Below the pieces are notes generated by a model that made no database searches, was not told the origin of the DNA, and saw only the letters and a list, made by a program, of their open reading frames with translations. This document shows, piece by piece, positions 11,901 to 24,813 of a DNA stretch of 64,000 bases; position 1 is the first letter of the stretch, and each line of letters starts with the position of its first letter. The stretch is from positions 1,798,001 through 1,862,000 of the forward strand of contig JAMSLZ010000003.1 of assembly GCA_026027325.1 (NCBI GenBank). The letters run 5' to 3'. The position numbers and the translations under genes are program-made. The stretch is from Actinomucor elegans (taxonomy: Eukaryota; Mucoromycota; Mucoromycetes; Mucorales; Mucoraceae).

Positions 11901-12578
11901 ATGATACCGAGAATCTAGCTCTGAAAATGATAACACACCTCGATTGTTCAGTATGTTCACTACTCGCAGATCTTGAAACATGTACGTGCTACCGACCTGC
12001 AACGAAGCATATAAAGGTATAAATGAATTGCCATAAAACATGATATAAACCGAAACTTGTTGATCATAGAGTTCGACAAAGAAAACAGCTGGTGTATTTT
12101 GTTTTACGTACAATATAGAAATGGCTTCCACTATGCCCGCTATATTGACAATGGCATCCCTTGAAATGTATTGCAAATAAGATCCAGGCTTATAAAAGCT
12201 GTTTTGTTTTAATGATGCTTCTATTGCTGGTTGATCGTCCTCCAAATAGTCTATTAATAGTGGCGAGTCTGTTGTAGGCGATCGATAGATATCATTCAAG
12301 AGAAACTCCAAGTGATCAATGCCTAATTCTTGATCTTTGACATAACACCAAATGTGAATATAAGCAGTGGCGTGACTGAGCTTAGGAAGAAAGCGATCTA
12401 CCATACAGACAATAGATTCATTGGTTGCAAAATCTCGCAGCAAGATCGTGCCTCGCTCATGAAATTCGTTTTCATTTGTCACAACAAATAAAGTGCCTAC
12501 GAGTTGGCTTCCAGTAGATTCGGATGTGGCACCTGTCGCATACTTTGTCAGTAGATCACTCACATTCAAAGAGCCCAT
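8955..12578 (-). CDS. CTC1: CTC1-like large subunit of the CST telomere complex
   Basis: A single uninterrupted 1207-residue ORF, notable among intron-rich neighbours. The length is close to that of animal/plant CTC1 (about 1200). Repeated beta-rich segments fit a chain of OB folds. Near residues 985-1010 there is a zinc-ribbon-like CX2CX8CX3C (WECRDCGSIIRNND, then CYSMC) followed by AFVQISDGTGNANGSIDGE. This resembles the zinc-containing OB fold of RPA70/CTC1 C-terminal regions, which in CTC1 contacts STN1. CST binds G-strand telomeric ssDNA, limits telomerase and recruits polymerase alpha-primase. The start ATG lies in a good context and nothing upstream extends it. A divergent RPA70-like protein is the main alternative, but RPA70 is about half this length. 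Confidence 0.65.
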   Translation of the reverse strand: MGSLNVSDLLTKYATGATSESTGSQLVGTLFVVTNENEFHERGTILLRDFATNESIVCMVDRFLPKLSHATAYIHIWCYVKDQELGIDHLEFLLNDIYRSPTTDSPLLIDYLEDDQPAIEASLKQNSFYKPGSYLQYISRDAIVNIAGIVEAISILYVKQNTPAVFFVELYDQQVSVYIMFYGNSFIPLYASLQVGSTYMFQDLRVVNILNNRGVLSFSELDSRYHPLTLHQYQHELLVKELPPITKQTENILTLISHKQDKSPTTYTGCITRVIDSMFGIYELDHCLILSLFHHLGYSAAKPYRVMTRIRLHHVHIARIEPDDGKTTHLFSTLWEAPPIANIDCLRYMALIACMKSHIEIVSFPPHNEFYESSVSITSGGDLPEEAEIKQHVYMECTGNHVSFEQLLRRLEIYAALIVKFMAGSLVLDLDRFKMAYDTIIGQIFASTRSHTTKLAGDPVGDFLMHRRSCIAVGQEAGILHVVIDSYPFLSQVKTWMQDQLQEYHMSLAGSSNWFEATHVDTKLAHYDQTENYCILGKIDALPDGRLYLMDGKSRILLVVADSRMMSLGGIYLVRQAQMFSEDLSYIREEVEDTAGAIRQELVSTYLVCQDKDLIPLTIAAKMVFQMQTSFLDSQEKDLRKYQLSSIQNHQDLDQAHQYLAAHVVAVYPVQVCFTDEGKLYLESRVSVKLYNVDGLGITVDYKDFISTDDLRECIFVLDSREKTLSWNHLLQVGTRWVVYGLNKEGTKLPEGHKRRLSFLLNADKHTIYPLLFQHIDIADAIQLRPVFGSSSSTNALPLVYSVSQLSMRDHLPENLSEVASHNFFRRLVDVQGVIVTKRLIEGFENVSLVSRRALQLYQDLGISSGKPARKLFVQLRQPDTLDVLNIYIELTKVHYPLGLVVGSFVVFRNLIRKVKVSSAKETFCITEGFTTIQIINTKPSTEVIGMMPSTDQVPTRTICSFSEGEENESYIFKVYCSIQSILSLTLKWECRDCGSIIRNNDCYSMCKNASRAFIANAFVQISDGTGNANGSIDGERLIFKILQLSPKQMDALKRIVLKYGQITYDGWAMQKTTYAMDIGTDETIMEAEQNQRDVMHGYTLEDLCYNAKKAGQFWLYGKIIKNKKRKALHDDGTSYYPANYDWIQHHGLRKVNISDNGSILKTVELVKPKIKVIEVEFAVARLVAYDLLKRLEEKEEPTAVEATHCT

Positions 12579-15012
12579 TTAGTATTGTTGAAGTAAAAAG
12601 AGAAAGATGTTTGAACAACTTTTTATACATTTAAACGATGATGATTGGCTGTTGATAATTCAATTATTGGTGAGAGAAGGGGCTCTGAGATTAATAATTT
12701 TATCTGGAGATATCTTTGGTTATTTTAATCTGATCTTTTAATAGTAAAAATGCGCAGATAGGTACCAAAGATCTTAGCAGAGTTTATAAAGAATTATATT
12801 GCACATCAAATGAGGCAATATTTATACTATGTCCAGTGCCGAATATACGTGTTACTCTTGATTTATAAGCAATCTTAATTATTCTTTTTATTTACCCTAC
12901 TAAGTTGATCTTTTCTATAAGGGAAATAATAATAAAAAAAACTAAAATATGCCTCTAAATACGTAAAGCAATATTCAATTATAAAATATAGCAATAAAAT
13001 GGATATCCACAACGAAAAGATACATCTAAAGTTTTTTTTAATAAAAATGGCGTTTTCTGATAAGCTTTAATTGGCTTTCGGACATTTAATATATTTGTCT
13101 GGAATAGTTTATTGGCTAGAGGAACATAGAGAGTAAACTCAGACCCACCATATTATTCTCTATCACTTTTAATTTAGCCAATAGAGAGACGATTAAAAAA
13201 ATTGATTGCACATTGATTAACGAAAAATAACATATAATCTTCGTTATAAAAGTTAAGTCATCCAGTTTTATAAAGTTTATCGCTTCCTTGGTTTTACGTC
13301 AACCAGTTCTGTTTTCTTTTCAGTACGTAATAAGCTATAAGAATCCATATATACATAGACCAAAACGCAATAGATTGTTTGTATTATGAATTGTGCCTTA
13401 AAAATGAAATCCCAACAGCCAGTAGATGATATTAATTTTTTTTTGATTAAGTTTTCAGCCGGTTCAATGGAACCCTCTACTGTTACAGAAATCGAAATAT
13501 TTCGCACAACCTATCTATGTAAGCACATTCATAAAATTCCATTGCCATATAGATAGATAATATTCTTACTATAAACAGCAGAATGAGCAAGATAATGATA
13601 TTTTAGCAATGCTGATTTAATGAGTATTAAGCCAAGGCAACAAAATGAAAGGAGTCTCATGTTGGAAGTATGTATAAATCTGTACTTTTATCTTGAATTT
13701 CAGTGACCCCTGTTGGAAAGTGACAAATTCAATCGTTGTCATCTTGGAAGCTCTATAAGGCTCATAGTTCCAAAACTTATTTACATTACTATCTACAATC
13801 TATGTTCAAGTCTAAAACGAAAATGTGAACTTCACTAATGGACCTCTGCTTAGAAATTGGCGTACAGTAGTTAATCAGAGAGATGTTAATTACTTTCAGT
13901 CAAAATATCGTGCTTTATTCACCAAATAAAAAGCAACAAGATATATATTCGAATGAATGAAACATGCATAACAATTCATACTTCTTTTGCACTGGTCAGC
14001 CATAATCTATAATTGAGCGAATAACAAAATAAAAAGCAAACACAGCAGCTCTTTTTAAGCATGATCTACTAATCAGATACAGCGTTTAACCCGAACATAT
14101 CGATTAACCTACTGGCCATTGGGTTTAATTTACATGAAAATTAACGTACATAAATTCCAGTCATTGGTATATAGCATATCTATTGTGTTTTAGTTAAACA
14201 ACAGTCCTAGTACACAACAGTTCATTATGAAAAAGTATTTTTGATTAAATAGAATATTTGACTGAGATCGATCGCGAAATCTTCAAGTCTGTAGTCCAAT
14301 TTATATTCGATGAATATCAATGCATTTGGTTGGTACAGAAAGTTATATAGGATATTTAAGATATATCAGATTCAAGGAATTAAAGGCAATTCAGCTACCG
14401 GATGTTTTACGAGCTATAGCAGCATTTGTATCTCGTCTTATACAACATGTAAATAAGCTATATATAGTATCATCTGTTTGTTACTTGTTGCTAAGTGATT
14501 TTGTATGGTTATTATAGTATTCAATTACAAAATTATGACTAAAGGTACTCATATCCAAGGAAACCTTTTTAAATTCAATTTGAATAACATACAGATTTTG
14601 AAAAGTGCTGGTCGTTGCATTTTAGTATGATCCAAAGTAAAGGTATATAGTTCAAGACCCTCAAAATATATCCTTTTGAAGAGACACCTACTAAATTCAC
14701 CGATACTGTTAGTGAATAGTTGGAAAGATTATGAAGTTGGATGAAGAGAATATCTGCATTTCATTTGATAGTTTCCTTTACCGGTGTATTATACATGTAG
14801 AGTGTACTACATAGTTTTAAACCCAAATCTATATATGTATGTATGTATCACACATCGTTATTAATCAGCTCGTCCTTCTTTTGTTTTCTATCTAAATACA
14901 CAAATTATTTTGCATGATTTGATGATTAATCAAAAGCGCAGATAAATTTGTCTAAAGCACTATATAAGGCTGGGTTGGTAAACTTTTTACTATCAAGTAC
15001 ATCAATAAATCA
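12579..15012. other. Intergenic with dispersed repeat copies
   Basis: About 2.4 kb with no supported gene; the small ORFs at 13277-13507 and 14320-14517 have no recognisable features. Two plus-strand copies of the dispersed repeat lie at 14042-14105 and 14216-14287. ATTGG/CCAAT boxes occur at 12640-12670 upstream of the CTC1-like start. Confidence 0.6.
14961..14967 (+). promoter_or_regulatory. TATA box of the quinone oxidoreductase gene
   Basis: TATATAA lies 46 bp before the ATG at 15013, in a normal position for a core promoter with a short leader. Confidence 0.5.
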
Positions 15013-16194
15013 ATGACCAAAACACATACTACCATGAAAGTTGGCTTCGTAGAAGCAGCAGACGTATTCGTTTTTAAACAAATCGAACGTCCCACAGCTA
15101 CTCCAGGCACAATTATACTCAAAAACTACGTATCAGGAGTTAATTTTGCAGATGGTTGGCACATCAAAGGTACCTCTCCTATGAAGAAACCTTACGGTAT
15201 TGTTGGTGGTGAATGGTATCTATTAATCGAAAATGAATCTGATATAGCAAACTAACTCACTGATTATAGCGCTGGTGAGGTAGTGGAAGTTGGTGAAGGC
15301 GTAACAAATTACAAACTGGGTGATCATGTCTTGGCCTTGACAGGCAACGCGCTCGCAGAATACAGTTTGGTTCAAGCAGATGATAGAAGAGCTAGCAAGA
15401 TTCCTGATGGTATACCTTTTGATGTTGCAACTGCAATTGGCGTTCAAGCTTTGACAGCTTACAACTTGATTGTTAAAAGCTATGAAGTTAAAGCAGGGGG
15501 TGGGTATCAGATATTCCTCTGATCAACAAAAAGAAAGTTTAAACTAATATATAACTAGACTATATCCTGGTTCATGCTGCTGCTGGTGGAGTTGGATCCT
15601 TGCTAGTTCAAATGATTGAACATAAAGGGGCTGTAGCTATTGCTTCCACGAGCACTGATGAAAAAGTAAACTATCTTAAGAGTTTAGGTATCAAGCATGT
15701 AGTTAACTATAAGAAAGAAAATCTTCTTGAACGCGTCTTGGAAATCACTGGTGGAATTGGCGTCCATGCTGCTTTGGATAGTGTAGGTCAAGCTACTTTT
15801 GAAACCTCCCTCGCTTCTCTTCGACCATTTGGCGTAGCTGTTATATATGGTTTTGCTTCAGGACCTTTACCGCCTGTAAGTAGTGATTGATATGAAAGAT
15901 GCGCAGTTTCATTTCGTTTTGCCAAGACAATACTGAACTTTTCCATTTTGCTAGTTTGATTTATCGAAACTGATAGTCAAGAATACTAAAGTTACAGCCA
16001 GCACTTTATGGAACAGCATGCCTACAAAAGATGATGCTGAACAAGCATTTGAAGCTGTGTTTGATTTATACAAGTCGAAAGCCTATCAAGTCAAGATTAC
16101 AAGCTACAGGTTCGATGATGCTCTAAACGCCTATGAAGATGTTTTGAGCGGAAACACAATAGGCAAACTTGTTGTAAACATTATTGGACAATAA
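15013..16194 (+). CDS. ZTA1: NADPH:quinone oxidoreductase (zeta-crystallin/QOR type)
   Basis: Exons 15013-15215, 15270-15499, 15559-15875, 15955-16194; 329 residues. Medium-chain dehydrogenase/reductase of the zinc-free quinone reductase class: GroES-like N-terminus with SGVNFADGW, an ECAGEVVEVGEGV segment formed across intron 1, the GVQALTAY segment, and the nucleotide-binding loop HAAAGGVGSLLVQ after intron 2. The C-terminus ends GKLVVNIIGQ. It reduces quinones by one-electron transfer from NADPH in the cytosol and is linked to oxidative stress. No zinc ligands of alcohol dehydrogenases are seen. A second in-frame ATG at 15034 (context accATGA) could be used instead. Confidence 0.92.
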
Positions 16195-16277
16195 AATGTG
16201 ACTTCGTTTTCTTCATTTTTGATTTAATGCACAGCCATTTCAATTCAATCCTCCTATATATCTCTGTTCCATTCAAT

Positions 16278-17472
16278 ATGATGCTTAGGCACTTTGAGAA
16301 ATCAAAACGAACGAAAGGAAACGAAAACGACGTTGAAGAGAATGCTACATTGAATAAAGGGAATAAACAATTTGGACCTTCCAGTTTAAATAAAGCCTTT
16401 GGCAGTCGAACAAGCGATGCTTTAAAGTCGAAATCAAACAACCAAAAGGATCCACTCAAGAACACGAACGAAAAACAAAGTAAATCAAAACGGCTGTTAT
16501 ACTTAGTATAGAAACTGAAGATTGTTATATATAGAGCTTCAAGTATTCAATGAAAAGTCAACGATACAAACCAAGAATCCACTTAAAAGATCAGAAGCTG
16601 CTAGTGGTAAGATAAGAATACGAACACGTCTAATTCATGTAGTTAATATTTGCTTGTTTCATCGCCAGGCCCTATCCAGCAATCAGAATCAAAGAGACAG
16701 AACATTCAGCCAGTGGAGCGTACATACCGTCATCGTGAAGAGGGTACCTTCTAAAAAAAAGATAGTTTCAGATGACAGCACTAATAATATATTATAGAAA
16801 TTGAATGGACACCAGCTGGATTAGACATTGATCTGAACGTATTTGAAGGTGGAATCAGCGCTTCTGATTATCATGTCAAAGAAAATACGTTTAAAGAAGA
16901 ATTGGATGAAGACGCTTTCCTTGTTGACAGGCAATTCAATACAGAGCCAGATTTAAAAGAACTTGAATTTGTATCAGAAGAACAGCCAATTTTGGAAGAG
17001 ATCGAACATGATATGTCTACTGTTGAATATGGACCACCAAGAGAGAAAGGTGAATGAAAATTCGTCTTCGTTAATGAAGTATACCTAATACTTGTGCTAT
17101 TAGAAATTGAATATAAACCCGAGGAAAACTGTATAGTGGATGTATCGGATTTCTGCGGCTATGTCGATCTTGACTGTTATGAATTAATGCGTTTATTTGA
17201 CAAGGATACAGAATTTATTTTATACGAAGATCAAGATGCATTGGACCAGCTTACCATTGAACTAATTGATGATGATGCTTTAGGTAATAGATAGAAGCGG
17301 CCCACACAAATATTCCCCAACTTATACCTATTATCTGTTAGAATTTCGTTATGATTTGAGTGACTTTGATCAAGAAGTTGATACAACTCTGGAGGATGAT
17401 TATTCTGATGCTTCTTTTCAAAACCATCACTTCGATGTTGACTATTATACTCAAGCTTTGCAATGCACCTAG
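16278..17472 (+). CDS. Acidic orphan protein with a KEN tripeptide
   Basis: Six exons: 16278-16479, 16535-16606, 16669-16743, 16798-17049, 17104-17283, 17342-17472; 303 residues. All five introns are phase 1. The first third is basic and Lys/Ser/Asn-rich; the last two thirds are strongly acidic. A KEN tripeptide sits at 144-146. Exons 4 and 5 both begin with the same short motif, EIEW.P (117-122) and EIEY.P (201-206), which suggests an old exon duplication. I do not recognise a family. A basic N-terminus, a KEN box and an acidic C-terminus would fit an APC/C-controlled regulator such as a securin-like protein, but there is no clear D-box and this is only a guess. It starts just 84 bp after the QOR stop codon. 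Confidence 0.7.
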
Positions 17473-17789
17473 TTATTTTCAACTGTAACAAGGCTCTTCT
17501 AGTTTACAAAATACTTATTTAACGCAAAACTCATAGTATAGTACCTGCTATCCATCAATTCACCACAAAACATCATATAGTAGTAATAAATCCAATCAGT
17601 AAAACGTATGCGTATATAATATAGTGTTTAAAAGAATAAATAGTGTCAGATAGTCCCCTTTGCAATGAATAGTTCTGTTTGTAAGGTTTACCTGGACAGT
17701 ATACAAACTCAGCTCAATATCTTCTTTCAAGTTCCTTTTGTCTTGTCGCTTCTATTTATTTCATACATAAATCTCTTTTGTAACAAATA
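17473..17789. other. Intergenic promoter of SRP54
   Basis: 317 bp, AT-rich, with pyrimidine-rich tracts just before the start at 17790. No other feature seen. Confidence 0.5.
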
Positions 17790-19634
<1,845 letters not shown>

Positions 19635-20914
19635 ATGTCAAGTAATATATAAAATAATAATAAACGTCTGTATAAATCCCTTTTAAGAGTGCACTTCTAC
19701 ATCAAATACACTGGCATACTTTTGAATATAAATAGCCCATGTTATTGGTAGGCTGGATCTCTCAAAAGCCATATTTATGCGCCATGAATAATAGCAGATC
19801 TCGAAAATTTGGGCCTACGCTTTAAATTGCATGCATATCAAGTGGTGAGATTTAATGACCCATATATCTTTCAGTAGATGTTGAATGTCGCATGTGATAC
19901 ATTGAACTTGTTAAGAGCAAATTTATGTATCTGTCAAAACCATCATTTTACTGGAATACAGCACTTACACTTATGCTAGTGATCATTAGTAGAATACTTG
20001 AGTCTCATGTCAACTACTTCAAAAAATGATCTATGGATTTCTCGATCTGTCCCAGCTTAAATTTGTATCTGTTTGGTAGAACATGTGCGGAATCAATTTC
20101 TGCATATATTGGAGTCTTCAGTTGGGGTTGGATTGCAATTATTATATCGTATTTTTCAATATTTAGATTGACACATGTCGCGACCAATTTCGACCAAAAT
20201 TTGTGCCTAATTAGTAGCACTTGCTCAGAATAAATTGCAACGTCTATTGGAAGCTCAGCTTGACTACAATGCTCTAGCTATTTAAGTGGCTTCCTAGCTC
20301 GTTAGGAGAGAATGTATAGCTAGTCCGACAAAAGATTACAATGAAAAAGGAATATATGCACTTCTTACCAATAGAATAAATTGTATTATAAGTAGTAAAC
20401 GCGCCATTGTTATTTCTACAATGTGTGAAACGTACCACACATCGAAAATTTATCAAGGTCCGAACCGGATGTGCCAAACTTCTATTAAGCTCTTGTAATC
20501 TAAAGGCCAGCTCAAGAAGTATTATTACCAATATAAAAGTACGTTAGTAAAGTGTCGGAGAGTAGCATTTCATATATATATATATATACTGATTTGTTTG
20601 TTAGAGGCGTGGTCAAATCTTAATGACTTGACTGTCTGTCTACTGTATATTGATTTAAAAATCATTATACTTCAACCATTTGACTTGCCCGCTCAACTGT
20701 CAACTAATCATGAGTTATATAGTATACAAAAGTGAAATAATGTTATGCTAAAACATTGGCTCAAATATACTCAAAACAATTTCCTGTTACGTGCGTTTTA
20801 AATTTCCTTGTTTGTTCCCTTTTGAAAATGAACTCGTGTGTTTAATCCTCTACGAAAAAAACTATAAATCTTCTGGGCTTCTAGTCCATTCATATCAAGT
20901 TTCTTTTGTTTTAA
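19635..20914. other. Intergenic, no gene seen
   Basis: About 1.3 kb. It holds a minus-strand dispersed repeat copy at 20172-20230 and a TA microsatellite at about 20573-20588. The small ORFs here have no recognisable features. Confidence 0.6.
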
Positions 20915-21683
20915 ATGAAAGCATTATTAGCTTCGATCCTTATTTTAGCTACTGCGGCAAGCGTAATTGCCGTAGATGAAGAGCAAGAAGACTGTATGGG
21001 TAAGTAATGACATTTAAAGCTTATATTACTTCATATAGATAGTTTGATATTGTTATCTTTTAGTGACAAATCCTATCGGTAATACAATTGTAACGGCTGG
21101 TGAGAAAATGAAGATTGCGTGGTAATAATATAGATAAGATAATAAGAGCTTCCCGTTGACAGATAGCATTATCTAGGGTGAATTCTCATGCATCCAAATT
21201 TGAAACTATTACCTTGATTCAGACCGATGGTAATAATGCGCAACCCATTATTATTGCTGAAAATGTCGATACGAGCCTTGGAAAGATTACTATTCAGCTT
21301 CCTAGAGCTCTTATCCCCTCTAATGCATGCAAGTATTAGCATCTCAGTGGAATAATCGAGTCAATTTTAAATGATATTTTACTATCATAGATTATATGAC
21401 GCTTGGAACTGCTCCATATCACTGCAAATCTGGTAATTTGCGTATTCTTGGTGCAAATACTGGTAACTGGAAACCTTCTACCGCTTGATATTTAACCAAG
21501 AACTAACAATACTCCATTGCTCTAGAAATCCCTGATTCTAGCCCTCCACCAGCTCTGACGACTCAGATTTCAAGTGGTAGATTTCCTACTTCTACAGAAA
21601 CGGAGTCAAGTGCAGTGCCTTTGGTTCCTGCTCTTTTGCTTGTTGGTATTTTGCTTGCAAGTTTCATGTTTACGCTTGCGTAA
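20915..21683 (+). CDS. Small GPI-anchored cell-surface protein, KRE9/KNH1-like Ser-Thr family
   Basis: Exons 20915-20999, 21064-21121, 21177-21328, 21391-21462, 21526-21683; 174 residues. Signal peptide at 1-20 (MKALLASILILATAASVIA). One extracellular beta-sandwich unit follows: NPIGNTIVTAGEKMKIAWVN, TLIQTD, then APYHC.SGNLRI, the fold seen in fungal Kre9/Knh1-type surface proteins. A short Ser/Thr/Pro stalk (TTQISSGRFPTSTETESSAV) and a hydrophobic C-terminus (LLLVGILLASFMFTLA) look like a GPI-attachment signal. The third intron uses a GC donor (GCAAGT at 21329). The likely role is in the cell wall or at the cell surface; the substrate or partner is unknown. Confidence 0.85.
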
Positions 21684-23649
21684 TAGTATCTATGAAAACA
21701 ATTATAAAAAGAGCAGTATCTTTCTCTATTAATAATATAAGCTCAATTATTAAACACATATCTAGTAGTGATTTTTTCAAAACCTAGCAAAGTAATAAAC
21801 GCGGTGTGAAAAATAAGCTCATCAAACTAGCGGTACATTCGTTCAACTGCTTGGTATCTTTAATCATTTAGAAAGTAAGTTAATCATACTGGATGTTTGA
21901 GCGCGGAAAGTTGCCTATGTTTGTAGGATAAAATATGGTAAACTCTCATATAATGAAGAGCCGTCATTTCTATGTAATGTATGACATCAAGAATTATTTC
22001 AAAAGCAAGCCATACTAACCTCGTCTTTACACTGGATAAGTAGCTTATCCAATTCTTATCTTTCATATCGTTAAACTTATTTCGACCAATTCAATTTAAG
22101 TTTAATAGTCTAGCCGTCTGACCACACAAATCATTGAGTTAATTCATATCAGCAGAACAGACTGAGTAAACCGAGGGCTACTAATATTCTTTGTAAATCA
22201 GCCATTACGTTATCGTATGGGCGAAACTTAGGAAGCTTGTCGCATGGATAGTCTTGTTCTTAAAACCCATTGACTACCTTACCAATTTCTTTTTTCTTTA
22301 AAATCTAAGTTGAATATTTGGGTAGCAGCTAATTTAATGATGGTAGATTAGTTTATTTCATTTATCACTGTTTTCCTTCACAGTAGAGTGATTTAAGCGC
22401 GCGTAATCTATTGATAATGATGCTTTCTGCAATCGTTTCCGATATGTGGTTTGTCACAAATTCATTCTCTGCTAGATATAAAGGTTATGATATAGTTCTA
22501 TAATCAGAACGCATTACAAACATATTCTGCATATGATAGTCATTGTTGACTTGTTTGAATAAAGATACTATTAATGATACAAGGCTTGAGTTGGAGAAGT
22601 AGCTCGTGATTGAAATTAACATATATGTTTCTGGAATGATATAAGTAACTAAAGATAAAATATGCAGCTTTTCAGATATAAAGAAATTATTTCGATAAAC
22701 ACTTGATACCATACGAAGCATTAGAGACATGCAAATCATGATAGAAAAGATCTACAAGCATGCATAGATACTTTCTGCCACTGTTTTGACGTGGAAGAGC
22801 GTGCGCCACCAACAGCTGTAACTTAAAAATGAAGATTAATCAACGAGGCGGTATAGTATAAAATTCCACCTCACATACGTAGTGATGAAACGAGATATTT
22901 ATTTCATTGATTCAAGGACAGTCTAAAAAGAACATAAATAGCCTTTTTTAGACAATATGGCTTCTTTTGCCTTGATTCTAACCCAGTAATCAAGAATACA
23001 ATACAGAAGAACAGCCTAACATCCCCACTGAGCGGTAATACGACAGAATAGCTGCTGGTGCAAATAATAAGAGAAATACGTATTCTTTAATCTCAAAATA
23101 ATTTATATAACTTGCATATTACCATCACTGTAAGTATAATACTTCTTGTTTTAAGTTTTTACTCAACGCTGTGGATTATTTCAACCTGAACACAAGCTTC
23201 CAAAGAATAACACATCTCTAGCCAAGTAGCTTTGATATTACTCAAAGTATTAATCATATTATTGTAGAATCGGTTTCGTTGCATATATTTATAATCGGAC
23301 TTGCTGGTTAGCTGGTTAGCTTTAGAGCCATAAAAAACCTCAACAGGACCTAAAAGATAAGGCCATTTGAAGTCACACGCTTCTAATAGTCGCACAATCC
23401 TTTATCAGACAGCTCTTTGTGGGGAGTTTGTCGGGTAGAGCCCTAATTTTTGATTGCCGTTCAATTCACCCCGCGTTTTATTGCACCAATATCTTATCAA
23501 CAATGTCTGCTATCATTTCCAGAATGAAACAAATAAATTCGTATCTTACTGTACATTATCTTTCATCCCGGCATATATAAAGAGCGCCGAAAACGTCCAT
23601 AATTACCATTTACTTTCTCTTTATTTCTTCTTAGACATAATATCTCACT
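21684..23649. other. Intergenic, no gene seen
   Basis: About 2 kb of AT-rich DNA. Minus-strand ORFs at 22485-22739 and 23159-23395 show no recognisable domain. The 3' end is the promoter of the GATA gene. Confidence 0.55.
23574..23580 (+). promoter_or_regulatory. TATA box of the GATA factor gene
   Basis: TATATAA lies 70 bp before the ATG at 23650. Confidence 0.45.
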
Positions 23650-24813
23650 ATGCAGTCACCAACAGATCCTGAGACGCCAGTTTCTATGAATAACTATAGC
23701 CTAGAGGATGAGCTTAGCACACCACCACCTAGTAATTCGGCAAACAATACCATAGATCATGCAAAAGATGACTGTCAAGGCTGCCGTCAGTGTTGGCAAC
23801 AAAGTAGCATTCGTTGGACTCCTCCTACTATCAAATGTTACAACTGCGAAACTACTACTACACCTCTTTGGCGAAGAGATGAGACAGGCAACACGATATG
23901 TAATGCCTGTGGGCTCTACTATAAGCTGCACAACGTGCAAAGACCAATAACAATGAAAAGAAATATCATCAAAAGACGAAAGCGATTTAACAGTTTAACT
24001 CAAAAACTAGTGGTGATTGAGAATAGGCCTCCACCATCGCCTCCGCTCTCCGAATCTGCTTCTGAGCAGCAGCGTCTTTCCCATAATTACCATCACGATA
24101 CCAATCAAGTAGCGCAGCAACATGGATCGAAACGAAAGCATAGTAGTTTATCAGTAGCAGACAAATCAATGTCTGAGGCCGATCTACATTCTATACTCAA
24201 GGAAAATAAACTCAATGCCTTACAACGACAAGAGAGTATCAATTCAAATAACGAACACATTATCTTAAATACCATCCGAACATTGACAAGCCTAAATCAT
24301 AATAGTAGCAGTAGCTGTAATGAGTCCCCATCTTCCATTATGTCCTTGCTATCGGCCATGGGACTAGAACCATCGAATTTCCAAAATGCTCTGAAGACTC
24401 GTAAAGAAAAACTACAGCAAGAGCTTGACCTCATTACTCAGTTACTGTCGCAAACATCAGAAATCCTCAAGACAGTCGAAACAGTGATGGCCATTATAAA
24501 CTTACAGAAGCAGCAAAGTGAACTATCGCCCTCTACGGTTGCAAACAATGAAGCCAGTAATAGTAGAAACCTTTTGTCATCATTAATGATGCTTGGACTG
24601 GCTGTCAATAAGGGCACTACTAGCGAAAAAACTGCCAGTCAAACCAAAACTATTCCATCCCTATTTGAAGCTATACCCTCTCTCTACTCATTATCGAACG
24701 AGTCATTGCTAAGTAAAAGTGAAACATCTACACCATCTTCTGCGGCTGGAGTCTCATCGATTTCGGAATCTTCTTCACCTTCATCATTTCTATCAAAGTA
24801 TCAACTGCGATAG
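23650..24813 (+). CDS. GATA-type zinc-finger transcription factor
   Basis: Intronless, 387 residues. Single GATA finger at 63-87: CYNC, 17 residues, CNAC, with TTTPLWRR and GLYYKLH, followed by a basic arm ([15 protein letters not shown]). The CX2CX17CX2C spacing places it with the nitrogen/iron-regulatory GATA class and apart from WC-2. A CX2CX2C cluster (CQGCRQC, 42-48) lies just ahead of the finger; siderophore regulators have extra cysteines near their fingers, but one short cluster is not enough to assign iron control. A helical segment at about 250-290 is coiled-coil-like ([13 protein letters not shown]) and may allow dimerisation. The rest is Ser/Asn-rich and disordered. Target genes are unknown. 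Confidence 0.9.
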   Translation: MQSPTDPETPVSMNNYSLEDELSTPPPSNSANNTIDHAKDDCQGCRQCWQQSSIRWTPPTIKCYNCETTTTPLWRRDETGNTICNACGLYYKLHNVQRPITMKRNIIKRRKRFNSLTQKLVVIENRPPPSPPLSESASEQQRLSHNYHHDTNQVAQQHGSKRKHSSLSVADKSMSEADLHSILKENKLNALQRQESINSNNEHIILNTIRTLTSLNHNSSSSCNESPSSIMSLLSAMGLEPSNFQNALKTRKEKLQQELDLITQLLSQTSEILKTVETVMAIINLQKQQSELSPSTVANNEASNSRNLLSSLMMLGLAVNKGTTSEKTASQTKTIPSLFEAIPSLYSLSNESLLSKSETSTPSSAAGVSSISESSSPSSFLSKYQLR

